Assembly: GCF_037392515.1 (NCBI RefSeq)
Contig: NC_090281.1
Span: 50,968,145-51,032,144 of the forward strand
Length of the DNA stretch: 64,000 bases
From: Haliotis asinina
Lineage: Eukaryota > Mollusca > Gastropoda > Lepetellida > Haliotidae
Direction of reading: 5' to 3'
The notes beneath the pieces are model-generated. The model saw nothing but the letters and a program-made list of their open reading frames with translations, ran no database searches and was not told the DNA's origin. The position numbers were made by a program, and so were the translations under genes. Of this stretch, positions 32,496 to 42,898 are shown piece after piece (position 1 is the first letter of the stretch; the number at the start of each line of letters is the position of its first letter).

Positions 32496-33917
32496 TTATA
32501 CAGCTGTCCACTTATACCCCATAACACCTGAAACTACAGAACACATTTGCTCGATTGTCTCCTCCCTGTTGTCATCATGGCGATGGAATCTATGTAGACC
32601 TACCAGTATATATTCCCCAGCTTCATTCTTTCTGATTGCTTCATCCCTATCCTCATCATCACCCTCTTCTTCATCAAATGTGTCAAGTTTCTTTTCCACA
32701 AACTCCAGTTTTTTCCATTGTCCTGATTTCTGCATTGCCATAGCAACAACAGTGGAACACTTGATGTTCCCATGGAACACCAGGGTTCTCAGATGGGAAC
32801 ACTTGGACACAAGGTACCTTAGATCAACATCTACATCAGAGGTGTCAGCGTAACAGATGAAATGTTTGAGAGATGACGCAAATTTGTCGGTGATGGAGCC
32901 AATGATCTGCCCATTACATCTTGAGTATGGAAGAAAGGAGACAGACGTCAGTGGCATGTCTGGACATAGGAGGAGAGACAGTTCTGTGTTCGGAACTTGT
33001 GACATTACAGAACACTCCACCTCAAGTTCTGGACTTGCCAATGCCAATGCCTTCCAGATGTCTGATGATATGTCTGGAATCTGAAAAGCATGGTTGAAGG
33101 CTGAATACGTAACATATACCTGAAGCAGTTTGAGTTTGCATCTATCAGGAGAGGACAGCATGGTCAGAATTTCCTCGCTCAACATGGGTGATCTCAGAGC
33201 AAGATGGGTCAGCTTCTTCAGATCTGGTAAAAACGTCATCAGAAATAAAGGGGATGGTAAAAGAGGCTCTCTCTCAGACCATGCACTGTCGTCTCTCCAA
33301 AACAGGCTCAAAGATTCCAGCTCTCTGAGTTTTTCATTCTTGACAATGGCATTGAAAATATTGAGATTATTCTGAGTGAACAACTCTGGATACATCGGCC
33401 AAGATTTAATATTCAACTGTTTCAATCTAAAAGCATTATTGATAAAATTTATGAAAATTTGAATATCAGACTTAAATGGCGGGAATCCACCTATATCAAA
33501 CTGAGTGATTAACTTCCCTGCTTCTAGCGTCAGACTCTCCAGGCGACAGACTTCGCTTAGCTTCGTCAAAATTAGACGACTGTCATCATCAAAAGTGCTC
33601 ACATGACCAAATATTTTTATGGTGAGTTTCTGAAAGAGATGGCCAAACTTGTCAATCATCTGGACCAGACTGTTTGGGATATAAGTGTTACTGAGAGAGA
33701 AGTTGGTGGCCCCGCCCTTCAAATTGACATTGACTGTGCTCCACAATGACGGGTGATAGAAGTGTTGATACAATGACTGACAGGTCATTGACAAGTTGTA
33801 TCTGTCCTTCAGTTGTAGGTACTGCATAACTTGAACCCATGCCACCTCTGGAAGCAGACCAAAGTTGTAATTATCTCGTCCTGAGTCCACTGGAATCTCA
33901 CTTCCTGCAAGCTCCAT
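32496..33917 (-). CDS. F-box only protein, FBXO33/FBXO39-like
   Basis: One uninterrupted coding exon of 473 residues. The N-terminal F-box is visible at about residues 20-65 (LLPEVAWVQVMQYLQLKDRY, then NLSMTCQSLYQHFYHPSLWS), the segment that binds SKP1 in SCF ubiquitin ligases. The rest is a leucine-rich, irregular-repeat substrate-recognition region. Segments such as SSDIWKALALASPELEVEC, KCSHLRTLVFHGNIKCSTVV and IEQMCSVVSGVMGYKWTAV follow the order I remember for human FBXO33, and FBXO39 is related. An acidic linker (DEEEGDDEDRDEA) lies near residues 415-430. A strong acceptor (TTTTTCCGTTGCAG) ends 28 nt before the ATG, so there is probably a 5' UTR intron with the exon starting at 33945. 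Substrate is unknown. The choice between FBXO33 and FBXO39 would need a tree. Confidence 0.85.
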   Translation of the reverse strand: MELAGSEIPVDSGRDNYNFGLLPEVAWVQVMQYLQLKDRYNLSMTCQSLYQHFYHPSLWSTVNVNLKGGATNFSLSNTYIPNSLVQMIDKFGHLFQKLTIKIFGHVSTFDDDSRLILTKLSEVCRLESLTLEAGKLITQFDIGGFPPFKSDIQIFINFINNAFRLKQLNIKSWPMYPELFTQNNLNIFNAIVKNEKLRELESLSLFWRDDSAWSEREPLLPSPLFLMTFLPDLKKLTHLALRSPMLSEEILTMLSSPDRCKLKLLQVYVTYSAFNHAFQIPDISSDIWKALALASPELEVECSVMSQVPNTELSLLLCPDMPLTSVSFLPYSRCNGQIIGSITDKFASSLKHFICYADTSDVDVDLRYLVSKCSHLRTLVFHGNIKCSTVVAMAMQKSGQWKKLEFVEKKLDTFDEEEGDDEDRDEAIRKNEAGEYILVGLHRFHRHDDNREETIEQMCSVVSGVMGYKWTAV

Positions 33918-33945
33918 GTTATTTTTATTGTCTTGCTTATCACAC

Positions 33946-35394
33946 CTGCAACGGAAAAATATATAATATTCAAAAATTCAATGGGACAAAACCCAAATCC
34001 ATTTTCAAATAAAGTAAGTTGTCTCATGTAGAACGCAACGCCAGAGAAGGAACATGACATCATTGGTTTGTTCATGACGTCACACTACCATGACAAAGTG
34101 ATATTTTGCGTGTTCCACTAAAATATACAGGAAGCAGCAATGAACTTAATGTCAGTTCATTAATTCTGCCAGTTTGGGATACCTGTATATGGGTTCATAA
34201 CAAACATAATAGGTTCCTGCACTCTATCTTTATAATTATATCAAATGTTCTTTGTAATTTTGTCACTGGTGCCAGCACTGAACACAGGAAAGACCATTCT
34301 AAGGATTACAGTTAATATAATCCACAAGGTCTTGTCACTGATGGGGTCATAGCACTATCAGAGGAATGCTAGCTTTTCTTTTTGCCAAAATATGTGCTAC
34401 ACAGTTTCTAAATCCTAGGCAGACTTAAAGCTCATTATCTTCTTTAGGGGGCAATTGTTCGATTAGTATTATTATCTGATAATTATTACTTGATAAATAT
34501 AGCAAAAGAGTTAGATTAAATAAATCATCCTCAATATCACCATAAACATTCCATACGTAACATAACAAAACAAAACAACTCACATTATGATATTCCAAAC
34601 GACGATTATGAATTTGTTTTCAGATGTCGTAAATATTGATCATTTTACGACATTACATAGACGAGACTGGACAACAGTTTGCCGACTAAATTACTTGGTC
34701 ACTATATCTATAAAGTACATTATTCATGAAACCTCATCATGGTCAAGATTCATAGTACACATACGAAGATAAGTGTTTTGAAACTCTACTTCCGGGTTAT
34801 TGTGTTAAAAGAACATGATAAAAATCATACCATGTTGGTTTTAATCACATCTAATGAACATACCTTAAAACAGTGTCACGTGAAGTTGATACGACGCTTC
34901 ATATTCCGTGTCCATGTCGGCCTGTCCCAGCAGTCAAAGTTGGAATCTCCCCATGTCATAACTAAAAATAGACCTTGTTGTTGCGTTCGCTCGATTCCTC
35001 GTGTCCTAGAAACTCAGATCGAGCATCAGAGCAACCACATGAGAACCTATTGCAATGCTTATTGCAAACTGGAAGATAATCTCAGAGGCAATATTAATGT
35101 AAAATGTCGGATACAAAATCGCCTATTCCTTACAGCAACTGGACAAAATATTGAATAGACTCCTACCGAAGTTTGCGTGGGAAAGAAAAAATACGATTAC
35201 TCAAAAAGCGTAGATATCGTCATGCTCAACTGATCATGCATGTATTTCCAGACATTCCTAGTGCGTTTGTCATGGTGACGTGTAGGTAAAGTGTATTATT
35301 ACCTCTTGGTCATGAGACACACCCTATGTGAAAGAAATATACACTAACCTATACCTTCTAACTTTTGCGTGTTTGCTGCCCTCAGAAGTTATCC
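33946..35394. other. Upstream region of the F-box gene, nothing further recognised
   Basis: This should contain the 5' UTR intron, the non-coding first exon and the promoter of the F-box gene, but I cannot place them. A frame of 139 codons at 34739-35158 has no family signature. Confidence 0.4.
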
Positions 35395-35530
35395 CAGACA
35401 TAAGACAACGGTCTGTTAACAATCTAGTCAGCACCAGACAATCCAGTGATCAACGGAAGTATGCAGTGGATACGATGACATGTGTCACTGAAATTAGCGA
35501 GCCTGTACTCACTCACTCACTCACTCAGTT
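35395..35530 (-). mobile_element. ACTC-tailed SINE fragment, diverged
   Basis: CGGTCTGTTAACAATCTAGT, CACCAGACAATCCAGTGATC, GATGACATGTGTCACTGAAA and TTAGCGAGCCTG are the family landmarks in reverse orientation. An (ACTC)5 run follows at the wrong end for this orientation and may come from a second, nearly lost copy. Confidence 0.6.
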
Positions 35531-36224
35531 TAGGGACCCATGAATACCCAGGTCAGAATATGCATGGTCTTCATCAACCCCTGCCGGTCATTTAAGAGGC
35601 AACCATGCAGTGGGATCGTGACATCACAGCACCATGCAATGACATCACGCAATTAGTTTGGACCCATCAGCCGCTATTGATTCCGAGACAATGGAGTGTA
35701 TCATTTCAACCCGACTTTCGGCAGCATGGCAGATAACTATACAGTGAAGAAAGCATGACATGAAGAGTCACCATGACATTGTCTTGACCAAAACAAATGG
35801 AATGTGAACTTACCGTTCGGCACAGTATCCCAGTGTATCTTAATTGCCAACAGATCTTATGATACTATCCCAATGTAACCATTGGGGTGGGGGGAGGGGG
35901 GGGGGGTGGATTCGAGGGTGATATTGAAATGTTGTACTCAAATCCCATATGTGTGTGTTGTATGGATACCAACTACCGAAATACATGAGACTACTATAGA
36001 CATCTCTGTTGTCACGCACAAAGCTTTCTCACAGTACAATACAGTTCAGAGGAATGAGTGCCAAAGATAAGGGTAGATTTGCATAAGTCTTTAGGTCAAT
36101 CATGACTATACTTGAAATGGCAATTTCAATGACAAATAGAAATATTCTTCTGATGGACTGGGGTAGACTGCCTGCGCTTATCCAGCTACGCAGACTGGTT
36201 TAGCTTGAAGCACAGCTAGCTAGA
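35531..36224. other. Intergenic stretch with a poly-G tract
   Basis: A G-rich run (mostly G with scattered T and A) lies at about 35884-35910 and could form a quadruplex. Otherwise nothing is recognised. Confidence 0.5.
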
Positions 36225-36530
36225 CTACGATATTTTAGTGTTATTATAAATAGCGGTATAATCCATCCCACATGCATGTTCAAATGATCCCTCAGAGAAG
36301 TTGTCTTTCTCCCACTTCCTTTTAACTTGGGTCCCAGGTGGAGCCACCGAAGCCTTTCTGTGACACCATATGCTTCTGTGTTTTCGCAAATCAGAAGGAT
36401 CTTGAAACAAGAGGAAACAGTCATCACAAGATGGCATGGTTGAGAGACATTCTTCACACCTCTGCTCACTCTGAATATTTAAGTCAGACTGAATGGTCTT
36501 TGCATGGAGATCCCCTGCAAACTGAATGCA
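36225..36530 (-). other. Orphan frame with a zinc-finger-like cysteine/histidine cluster
   Basis: On the minus strand a frame of about 100 codons contains QRCEECLSTMPSCDDCFLLF followed by DPSDLRKHRSIWCH, i.e. C-x2-C, a second C-x2-C seven residues on, then H and C/H at C2H2-like spacing (x12-H-x4-C-H). The end is polar (KRKWEKDNFSEG) and stops at 36225. The first ATG is inside this region (36437), which would remove the first cysteine pair. It may be an exon of a zinc-finger gene, since an acceptor-like CATTCAGTTTGCAG precedes the open part, or a fragment of a dispersed coding repeat. I do not recognise the family. Confidence 0.3.
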
Positions 36531-36639
36531 CTAGGATGCAAAGTCGCCGAAGGGGAGGTGTTTGTTTAGATCAACCAACATGTAACCATAAGGGTTCTCC
36601 TTTCAAACTGGTCCATGAAATGGTCTGAGTTACCTGGAT

Positions 36640-37240
36640 GCATCTGTCTCGCCTATGTCACGATGGGTTGTTGATGGATAGGGTTATTGAGCAGAAGCAG
36701 ATAATGGCGTATCACAAGGATATTCTATCTTGTAAGCTCGGGGTCCTCGCCAGGGAAGGGTATTTAATAAAACTCTGACCTGATGAAAGGAGCTTCATGT
36801 TTTTTTTCAGTAATCTCGGCCTTTCATTGAGATGGTAAATTCAAACTACTCGAGTTTTGTCGACCACCCCTTCTACACACTGCATAGTTTGCATGGTAAA
36901 TGGTTTCGATACAGCAGGGAGAGAGAGAGCAGGATGTCGTCTGTGTATTCAGGGACAAAAGTGATGCATGATCGGAAATGAAGGGGTTTCATGGCAAAAA
37001 TGAAACCGGATGAAACCAATTGATCAATCTGTATTCCATGATGTCCCTCGCTTTCTATGCACCTGATCCAAAGATACACACATGACCGTCAGGACAGCTC
37101 AAGGTCATTACCCTCCACGCTCTGTGAAAAGAAGTCACCAACAAAGTGTTCTCCAAGGTCACTGCCTTCTGTGAAATGAGGTCACGCAGGTGTTTGGTGA
37201 CGTCATAAAAATAGACTATTTGAACATGTATACAAAAGTC
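36640..37240. other. Intergenic stretch, nothing recognised
   Basis: Ordinary composition with no exon, repeat or RNA feature that I can support. Confidence 0.45.
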
Positions 37241-37244
37241 ACGC

Positions 37245-37365
37245 TCAGCAATATTCCAGCGGAGGTCTGTATATTCGAATCTGGATCAGACAATCAGGTG
37301 ATAAACAGCATAAGCAGCGATCACATGGAAACTGATGACGTGTCAAACATAATGTAGTCAATACA
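37245..37365 (-). mobile_element. ACTC-tailed SINE, partial reverse copy
   Basis: CTCAGCAATATTCCAGCGGA, TCTGGATCAGACAATCAGG, ATAAACAGCATAAGCAGC and GATGACGTGTCAAAC follow the family order in reverse. The head is missing. Confidence 0.7.
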
Positions 37366-37541
37366 GAACGTCTGTTCAGATCTACCCAGCACGTGCAGAA
37401 TGTCGATGGTTCCGTCCTGACACCAAACGACGATGAAAGATAGTGTTTGTTGTTACCCTGGATATTGTAAACATGTTTCTGACCAGAGACAATGATTGTA
37501 TGAATACAACTGTATAACCCGTATTTACGCTGTTGACATTA

Positions 37542-37810
37542 ACCCGTGAAGGTCCCGGGGTAGAAGAGGCCTTCAGCAACCCATGCTTGCCGTAAATGGC
37601 GACTGGGCTTGTCGTAAGAGGCGACTAAGGGGATCGGGTGGTCAGGCTTGCTGACTTGGTTGACACATGTCATCGGTTCCCAATTGCGCAGATCGATGCT
37701 CATGTTGTTGATCACTGGATTGTCTGATCCAGACTCAATTATTTACAGACTGATGCCATATAGCTGGAATATTGCTGAGTGCGGCGTAAAACTAGCTAAA
37801 CTCACTCACT
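37542..37810 (+). mobile_element. ACTC-tailed SINE, near full length, duplicated head
   Basis: It starts ACCCGTGAAGGTCCCGGGGT, carries the doubled CATGCTTGCCGTAAATGGCG / GGCTTGTCGTAAGAGGCG segment, continues through GGTCAGGCTTGCTGACTTGG and TCATCGGTTCCCAATTGCG, and ends GCGGCGTAAAAC plus (ACTC)n. It is one of the two best full-length copies here. No clear target duplication is visible. Confidence 0.9.
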
Positions 37811-38245
37811 GATCCGACATTTGTCCCAGTCCGACTGAGTGTCGGAATATGCAGCTTCCACTGTGTTCTAAACATGAGTGGAAATTGCGTGGTACCACGG
37901 TGGTAATGGCATGGTACCAGGGAGACTGAAAAGTTCAACTGTAACGAAATAATCACTAACTTCGAACTCAGTTTATTAATACAGCTGTACACCGTTCGAA
38001 ATAATCGCATAATCTGTCAAAAAAAGGTTTTCAACCAGAATCTTTTCTATATTTTTTTTCATTAAAGTTCGAGAACCATCCATGATTCATCAACAGCAAC
38101 ACCAATACAAATATCTCTCGATATGGTCATCGCTTATTGTGTTTGCAGAAATAGTGTGAAACTGTGTACATTGTGTAGTGTATTTTGTGGTTATTGGTTT
38201 GACCATCACAAAATGGGCTTGCTGATTTGTTTATGTACAGGGAAT
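37811..38245. other. Intergenic stretch, nothing recognised
   Basis: A short inverted motif (GGTACCACGGTGGTAATGGC, then ATGGTACC) is the only structure I notice. Confidence 0.4.
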
Positions 38246-38246
38246 A

Positions 38247-38248
38247 AT

Positions 38249-38327
<79 letters not shown>

Positions 38328-38331
38328 TTTT
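38247..38331. repeat. (TTTA)n microsatellite
   Basis: About 21 uninterrupted TTTA units. A frame running through it gives a meaningless LFIY repeat peptide. Confidence 0.96.
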
Positions 38332-38767
38332 AGGGGAACTCGTGGTTATCCTGATCACCCGCAGAGATATGAATAAAAGAAAACAATGTTGTGAAGCTAT
38401 ATATATATTTATATATTGATATATTCCTATCCAAAAGCGCCATACAAACGAAATTCACACCCGCTACACTGAAAACGCCAGATATGACGTTACGAGTAAA
38501 GTGCGGTTAGGAGCTGTACCTGTGTGGGGAGCTTGCGATAACGAGAGTTAGCTCCCTTAGTAAACACGCTCTGTCAAGAAGTGTTGATCGTTGACACCGT
38601 CTTTCAGATCAGCACATCAGGTAGTCAGGAATGAGCATCTGAATTGAAGTTTCTTTACAGCCGTTGGTGTAACGTGATTGATACAGTAACAGGTAGATAC
38701 AAATAAAAAAACGTGTATGCCTACTGTACGGGCGTGGTCTTTGTAATCGTACTAACCGAGAATAAGT

Positions 38768-38836
38768 CGATCGATGCATAGGGTATGCCCCTATACGACT
38801 TATAGTAGTACAGGGGCATACCCTATGCATCGATCG
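38768..38836. repeat. Perfect 25-bp inverted repeat with 19-nt loop
   Basis: The arm at 38768-38792 (beginning CGATCGATGCATAGGGTATG) is repeated as its exact reverse complement at 38812-38836. No mismatch occurs over 25 bp, and the flanks do not pair. It could be a very young foldback element, a small-RNA hairpin, or an assembly or replication fold-back. Confidence 0.9.
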
Positions 38837-39334
38837 CCTGTGGGATGGGAGTGATTGAGCAATATTGTTTTAGGCCGTAGTTTGCCTGTTTTGAGCGTGG
38901 TTGTAACCTAAGCAACGATCAACGAAGAGTTCGGAACAGCGTGGCTGTGAACAATTTTGGAATCCTTACTATCCGATTTAATGTCAGACATATGTTTATG
39001 AATCTTGAAAATAGTGATACTAGCAGCTCTACATTTATAAACACGTAGTGAACGTTCTGTAGATAAAATTGGGAGCGATCCAGTGAGTTACCTTTAATGC
39101 CGAAATATTCCTGTTATATCAGAGTATCGCCATATTGGATACCCTTAACAAGTCTCATGATCACACGACTTCCTCTTTCGGCGTTGGTATGATCACTTCA
39201 AGACAAAATGCATTGATGGATAATTTGAACAACACCAAAACTGACAACAACGATAAACAACTGGTTTCCCAAGGCGCACAACGCTGCATCACTGTAGATG
39301 ACTACATCACCAGTGACGCTACAATATATAATGC
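38837..39334. other. Intergenic stretch, nothing recognised
   Basis: It might hold a non-coding first exon of the downstream ankyrin gene, but I cannot identify one. Confidence 0.35.
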
Positions 39335-39765
39335 TTAACTCATTAAGCCCTGGAGCCGCTCCACTGCCCAACACCTGGCACCCCTCGCTGACTGCCTGAT
39401 TGCTGCGACGAGGCTAATTAGTGCTAATCATGCCTGATTTCCCTGGCAGGTCTCGGATATGACAGGAAACTGTCTAGTCTCACAAACAAGTACTGATTAT
39501 TTAATTGTGTCGTAAAGATGGAAAAGAGGCCGATGTGAATACATATATTACAGCATTTCATGTAATTTATTAATGTGTTCCTTATACCCCTTTGCCAGTG
39601 TGTGCTGTATTTTTATCAACACCTACGCGGTCTTTGTACGTACGAGATGAACAAATATACAAATTCCTCCTGTCTCTCTCATCGTATTGACTGAATTATC
39701 ATATATTATTTATAATAGAGTTTAAAAAGAGGGGGAACTTGAATTATAATCGTCTACATTTTTTG

Positions 39766-41910
39766 CCAAGACATTGCTCGTGCTTACTGACTGTTTCAAG
39801 GAAAGTATCAATAGGTGTGTAAGTAACATGGAGCATATAGAAATTTATAGTTTGTCACTTTGTTCATCTTAACTTAACATACATCACCATTCATACACAT
39901 ACATACTGCATAATACATTTATCATTACTCGATGCTAAACAAAGTTTCCCGTCATGTGATGGGATAAAATATCACAAATGTAACGCATTATATCTCACTA
40001 ATTCATTATATTGGCTGATACTTTGACCAATCGTATCGTGAGAACCTGTCACATAGGAAGAGCAAGGTGATGGGGCGTGGCCTAAACTTCTGAAGGGCAC
40101 ATTTCGTCACTCAGATTGGATACATTGATTTTATATTGTATTGTTTACCAGTGGATATGTTGTGTTTTGGTTGTATATTCTAACTATCATATAACAATTT
40201 GTGTATTGTCTGATATCGTATCGCTATCAAGGTTCACCAGACTGCACCCGTGTGTGCATATACAGTACAGAGAATGAAGCGTAAGTAGCACCATCAAGTG
40301 GGTTGTCCGACAAAATAACAACACATGTTTCTTTTACGCTTGTCCCGGGACAGTCCGTTCAATAAGGGAGTAGGGGCGTGGCTATGTATAAATTTTACCG
40401 GAGACTGTTGTGTCAAGACCAATAGTAGCGCTAAATAATCTTATTACTGTAGTCTGAATGATGATATGCAAGGGTATCAATACCATGACTAATATGCTAT
40501 CCTGCTTTTACGGATGATGGATCAACGGAATTAGTTGCTACATGTGATAATTACAGAGAAGTGTCAAGAAACTTTCAATAGCTCATAAAGTAAGGGATTA
40601 TGTAAGTGTGCCTTTCTTCACACATGTTTGGAATCTTTGTATGTAAGACATACTTAAACCAAATGATGTCCCACTCATATCATTGTGTGAGATTAAATTG
40701 TTCAAAACATCTATGTCAATGGCAGTAAAGACGAATTTACGCACATGCCTAATAATCTATGAAAGAAGCGTTTTCGCTGATACATTGCTAGTGTTTACTG
40801 AATATTTTAAGGAAAGTACTAATAAGCTAGTCTGTGACTTACTTATAACAGATTCACAGTTTGTCGCTTTGGTTCATCTAGATTTAATGCAGAAAATATA
40901 CGTTATCGCACGAACATACATGTATGCATATTGTATAATGCTGTTCCTTGCACATACATAAGACAAAGGGTCATGGGGTGGGCGTCATCAAAGTTGTCGA
41001 ATATGTCGTTTTGTATCTTAACTGTTCAATATACTCCCTGATTTGTTATCTATGACCAATCGTATCATGAGATACCTGTCACATTGGAAATGACAGGTGA
41101 TGGGGCGTGGGCTAAATTTCTGAAGGGTACGTTCGGTCACTAGACAGCTTTGATACAGATTGACTATTGGTTAGATCGTTGACCAATCGATATGCTGGAT
41201 TTCAGTTTTATCAACTCTAGCTATCATGAAAAGTTTGTGTATCGTGAACATATATAATCGTAAGGATGCCTGAAATGTACACGTAGAACTAACAAGCACT
41301 TTGACGAGTTTATTTTTCTTTGAAGCGCTCAAAGCGCTACAATCCGATTATTTTTACCCCGCATAACCCAATCCAACTATTGAGTAGAGATGGTATTTAT
41401 TTGCATATACTTTTTGCGCACACTACTTGTACATCAAACATAATGGTTCGCTGAACATTTCAATTTAATCTGCACATTGTTATGAATAAATACCATAATT
41501 CAAGAACATGTATTATAGAATTTAAAAAAGTAACACGATACTGATTTATACACTTGAAGTTGAATCTCCCCATATGTTTATGAAGATGGACATACTTATA
41601 TTTGTTTTGAAAGCAAACGATGTTCAGAAGATTGACAATGGGCGTAACTCCACAAAACAGGTTGTCCAATGATGTAACAACGCATTAGTTTGTTTTACAC
41701 TTGTCACGGGACAAAAGTTTACCTTGACATGCATTCGGCCAGAGGCTGTTATTTTGAGGTTGAAAGAGGTGTTTACATATCTCATTTAGTGTTGTCTGAT
41801 TGAATGATTATACGCATCAATTCCATAACTATTATCCTCCTTTTATTGACGATGGATCTGATACACGTGATCATTACACAGGATAAGATAATTACAGAGA
41901 TCAAATACAA
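39766..41910. repeat. Diverged direct duplication inside the TTAA element
   Basis: Three blocks recur in the same order about 1.0-1.36 kb apart. Landmarks include AAGGAAAGTA near 39800 and 40810. GACCAATCGTATC(G/A)TGAGA is followed by GATGGGGCGTGG near 40030-40080 and 41055-41105. GGTTGTCC and CTTGTC(C/A)CGGGACA occur near 40300-40350 and 41660-41715. The second copy carries about 330 extra bases at 41265-41650. Divergence is high and the sequence is non-coding. Confidence 0.7.
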
Positions 41911-42552
41911 AGGTTTCTTACACAATGCTTATGTAAATTGCATTGAAAAATCACATTTCAAACAAGCATGAAACAGCTTGAACAAAATACCCCAGTTACC
42001 TTTGTATGGTTTATGTGTACTATATATGTATATTCTGAGTAAATGCAAGAGTTATCACTTCATATTCGATTATGTATTATTGTCAACTTTAAAAATCAAT
42101 AGTCGCAAATGAATTAGGTCTAAATTAGTAACTTGGTTTATTTAAAATCAACATGAACATGAGTGTAATACAGTATTGCTATTTATGTCTACGATTCATT
42201 ATATGGACTATTACAACAAATGAATGAATGAATGATTTAATTTAGAAGAAGGTTTTGTAACCTTGTCACCATTAATTCAATCAATGTGCAAACATAGTAT
42301 TTTAGTGTTCAATCCCAATGACGAGTAACCAACACGTACCTCCTGTGACAACATCTCATAATCGCTTTTCTCACAGACATGTGTTCCTTTGCCTGTATAA
42401 TCCCCCGGCATTGCAAGCAATTGTTATCAAAACACATTAATAGTTCTTCTGATTAACACAGAAAGTAACCTCTCTCGTAAGAAAAGCTAATCTTTGATCA
42501 TTACTGCTAAACTGATTGAAATTATAGGTACAGTACAAATTTAAAATGTAAA

Positions 42553-42684
42553 ACCCCCAATACGCGGCTCTCGCTGAATGAGAGGTGCTTTTCGTAACCC
42601 CCAGTATGCGGCTCTCGCTGAATAAGAGGTGCTTTTTCTTACCCCCAATAAGCGACTCTCGCTGTGAGAAGTTAATTAATTTGC
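42553..42684. repeat. 44-bp tandem repeat, three copies
   Basis: ACCCCCA(A/G)TA followed by GCG(G/A)CTCTCGCTGA and AGAGGTGCTTTT starts at 42553, 42597 and 42641; the last copy is partly degenerate. The GCGGCTCTCG core reappears in the right terminus of the enclosing element at about 42694. Confidence 0.85.
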
Positions 42685-42898
42685 CGCATATACGCGGCTC
42701 TCGGCCTTAATGAGTTAATCAAACATGACTTTGGTGCATAATAGTAGCATATGCCTCCTCATCATCTAAAAACCTTTAGAAGTTTCACTAATTACCTGAA
42801 AGCCATAACACTGATCACATTTAAAAACAGGATAAATAAGTGGTGTTCTTTGTTCACAGCCCACAATGAACTAAGCAGAGGGACTACAAACCAGCATC

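Larger units (their letters stand above)
39339..42714. mobile_element. TTAA-flanked non-autonomous DNA element of about 3.4 kb
   Basis: The left end reads CTCATTAAGCCCTGGAGCCG and the complement of the right end CTCATTAAGGCCGAGAGCCG, each directly preceded by TTAA (39335-39338 and 42715-42718). TTAA duplication is typical of piggyBac and Kolobok elements; the termini do not clearly start with the usual piggyBac CCY, so the superfamily is open. There is no transposase frame. Inside are a long degenerate direct duplication and three 44-bp subterminal repeats that share the GCGGCTCTCG motif with the right terminus. Confidence 0.6.

Noticed and set aside
34739-35158. 139-codon frame upstream of the F-box gene
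   Set aside because: Irregular composition and no recognised motif; it lies where the promoter or 5' UTR intron of the F-box gene is expected.
38123-38419. 98-codon frame with an LFIY repeat
   Set aside because: The repeat peptide is the (TTTA)n microsatellite read through; the flanks show no protein features.
40683-40961. 92-codon frame within the TTAA element as a possible transposase piece
   Set aside because: It has no catalytic motif, and the equivalent part of the other duplicated block is not open.
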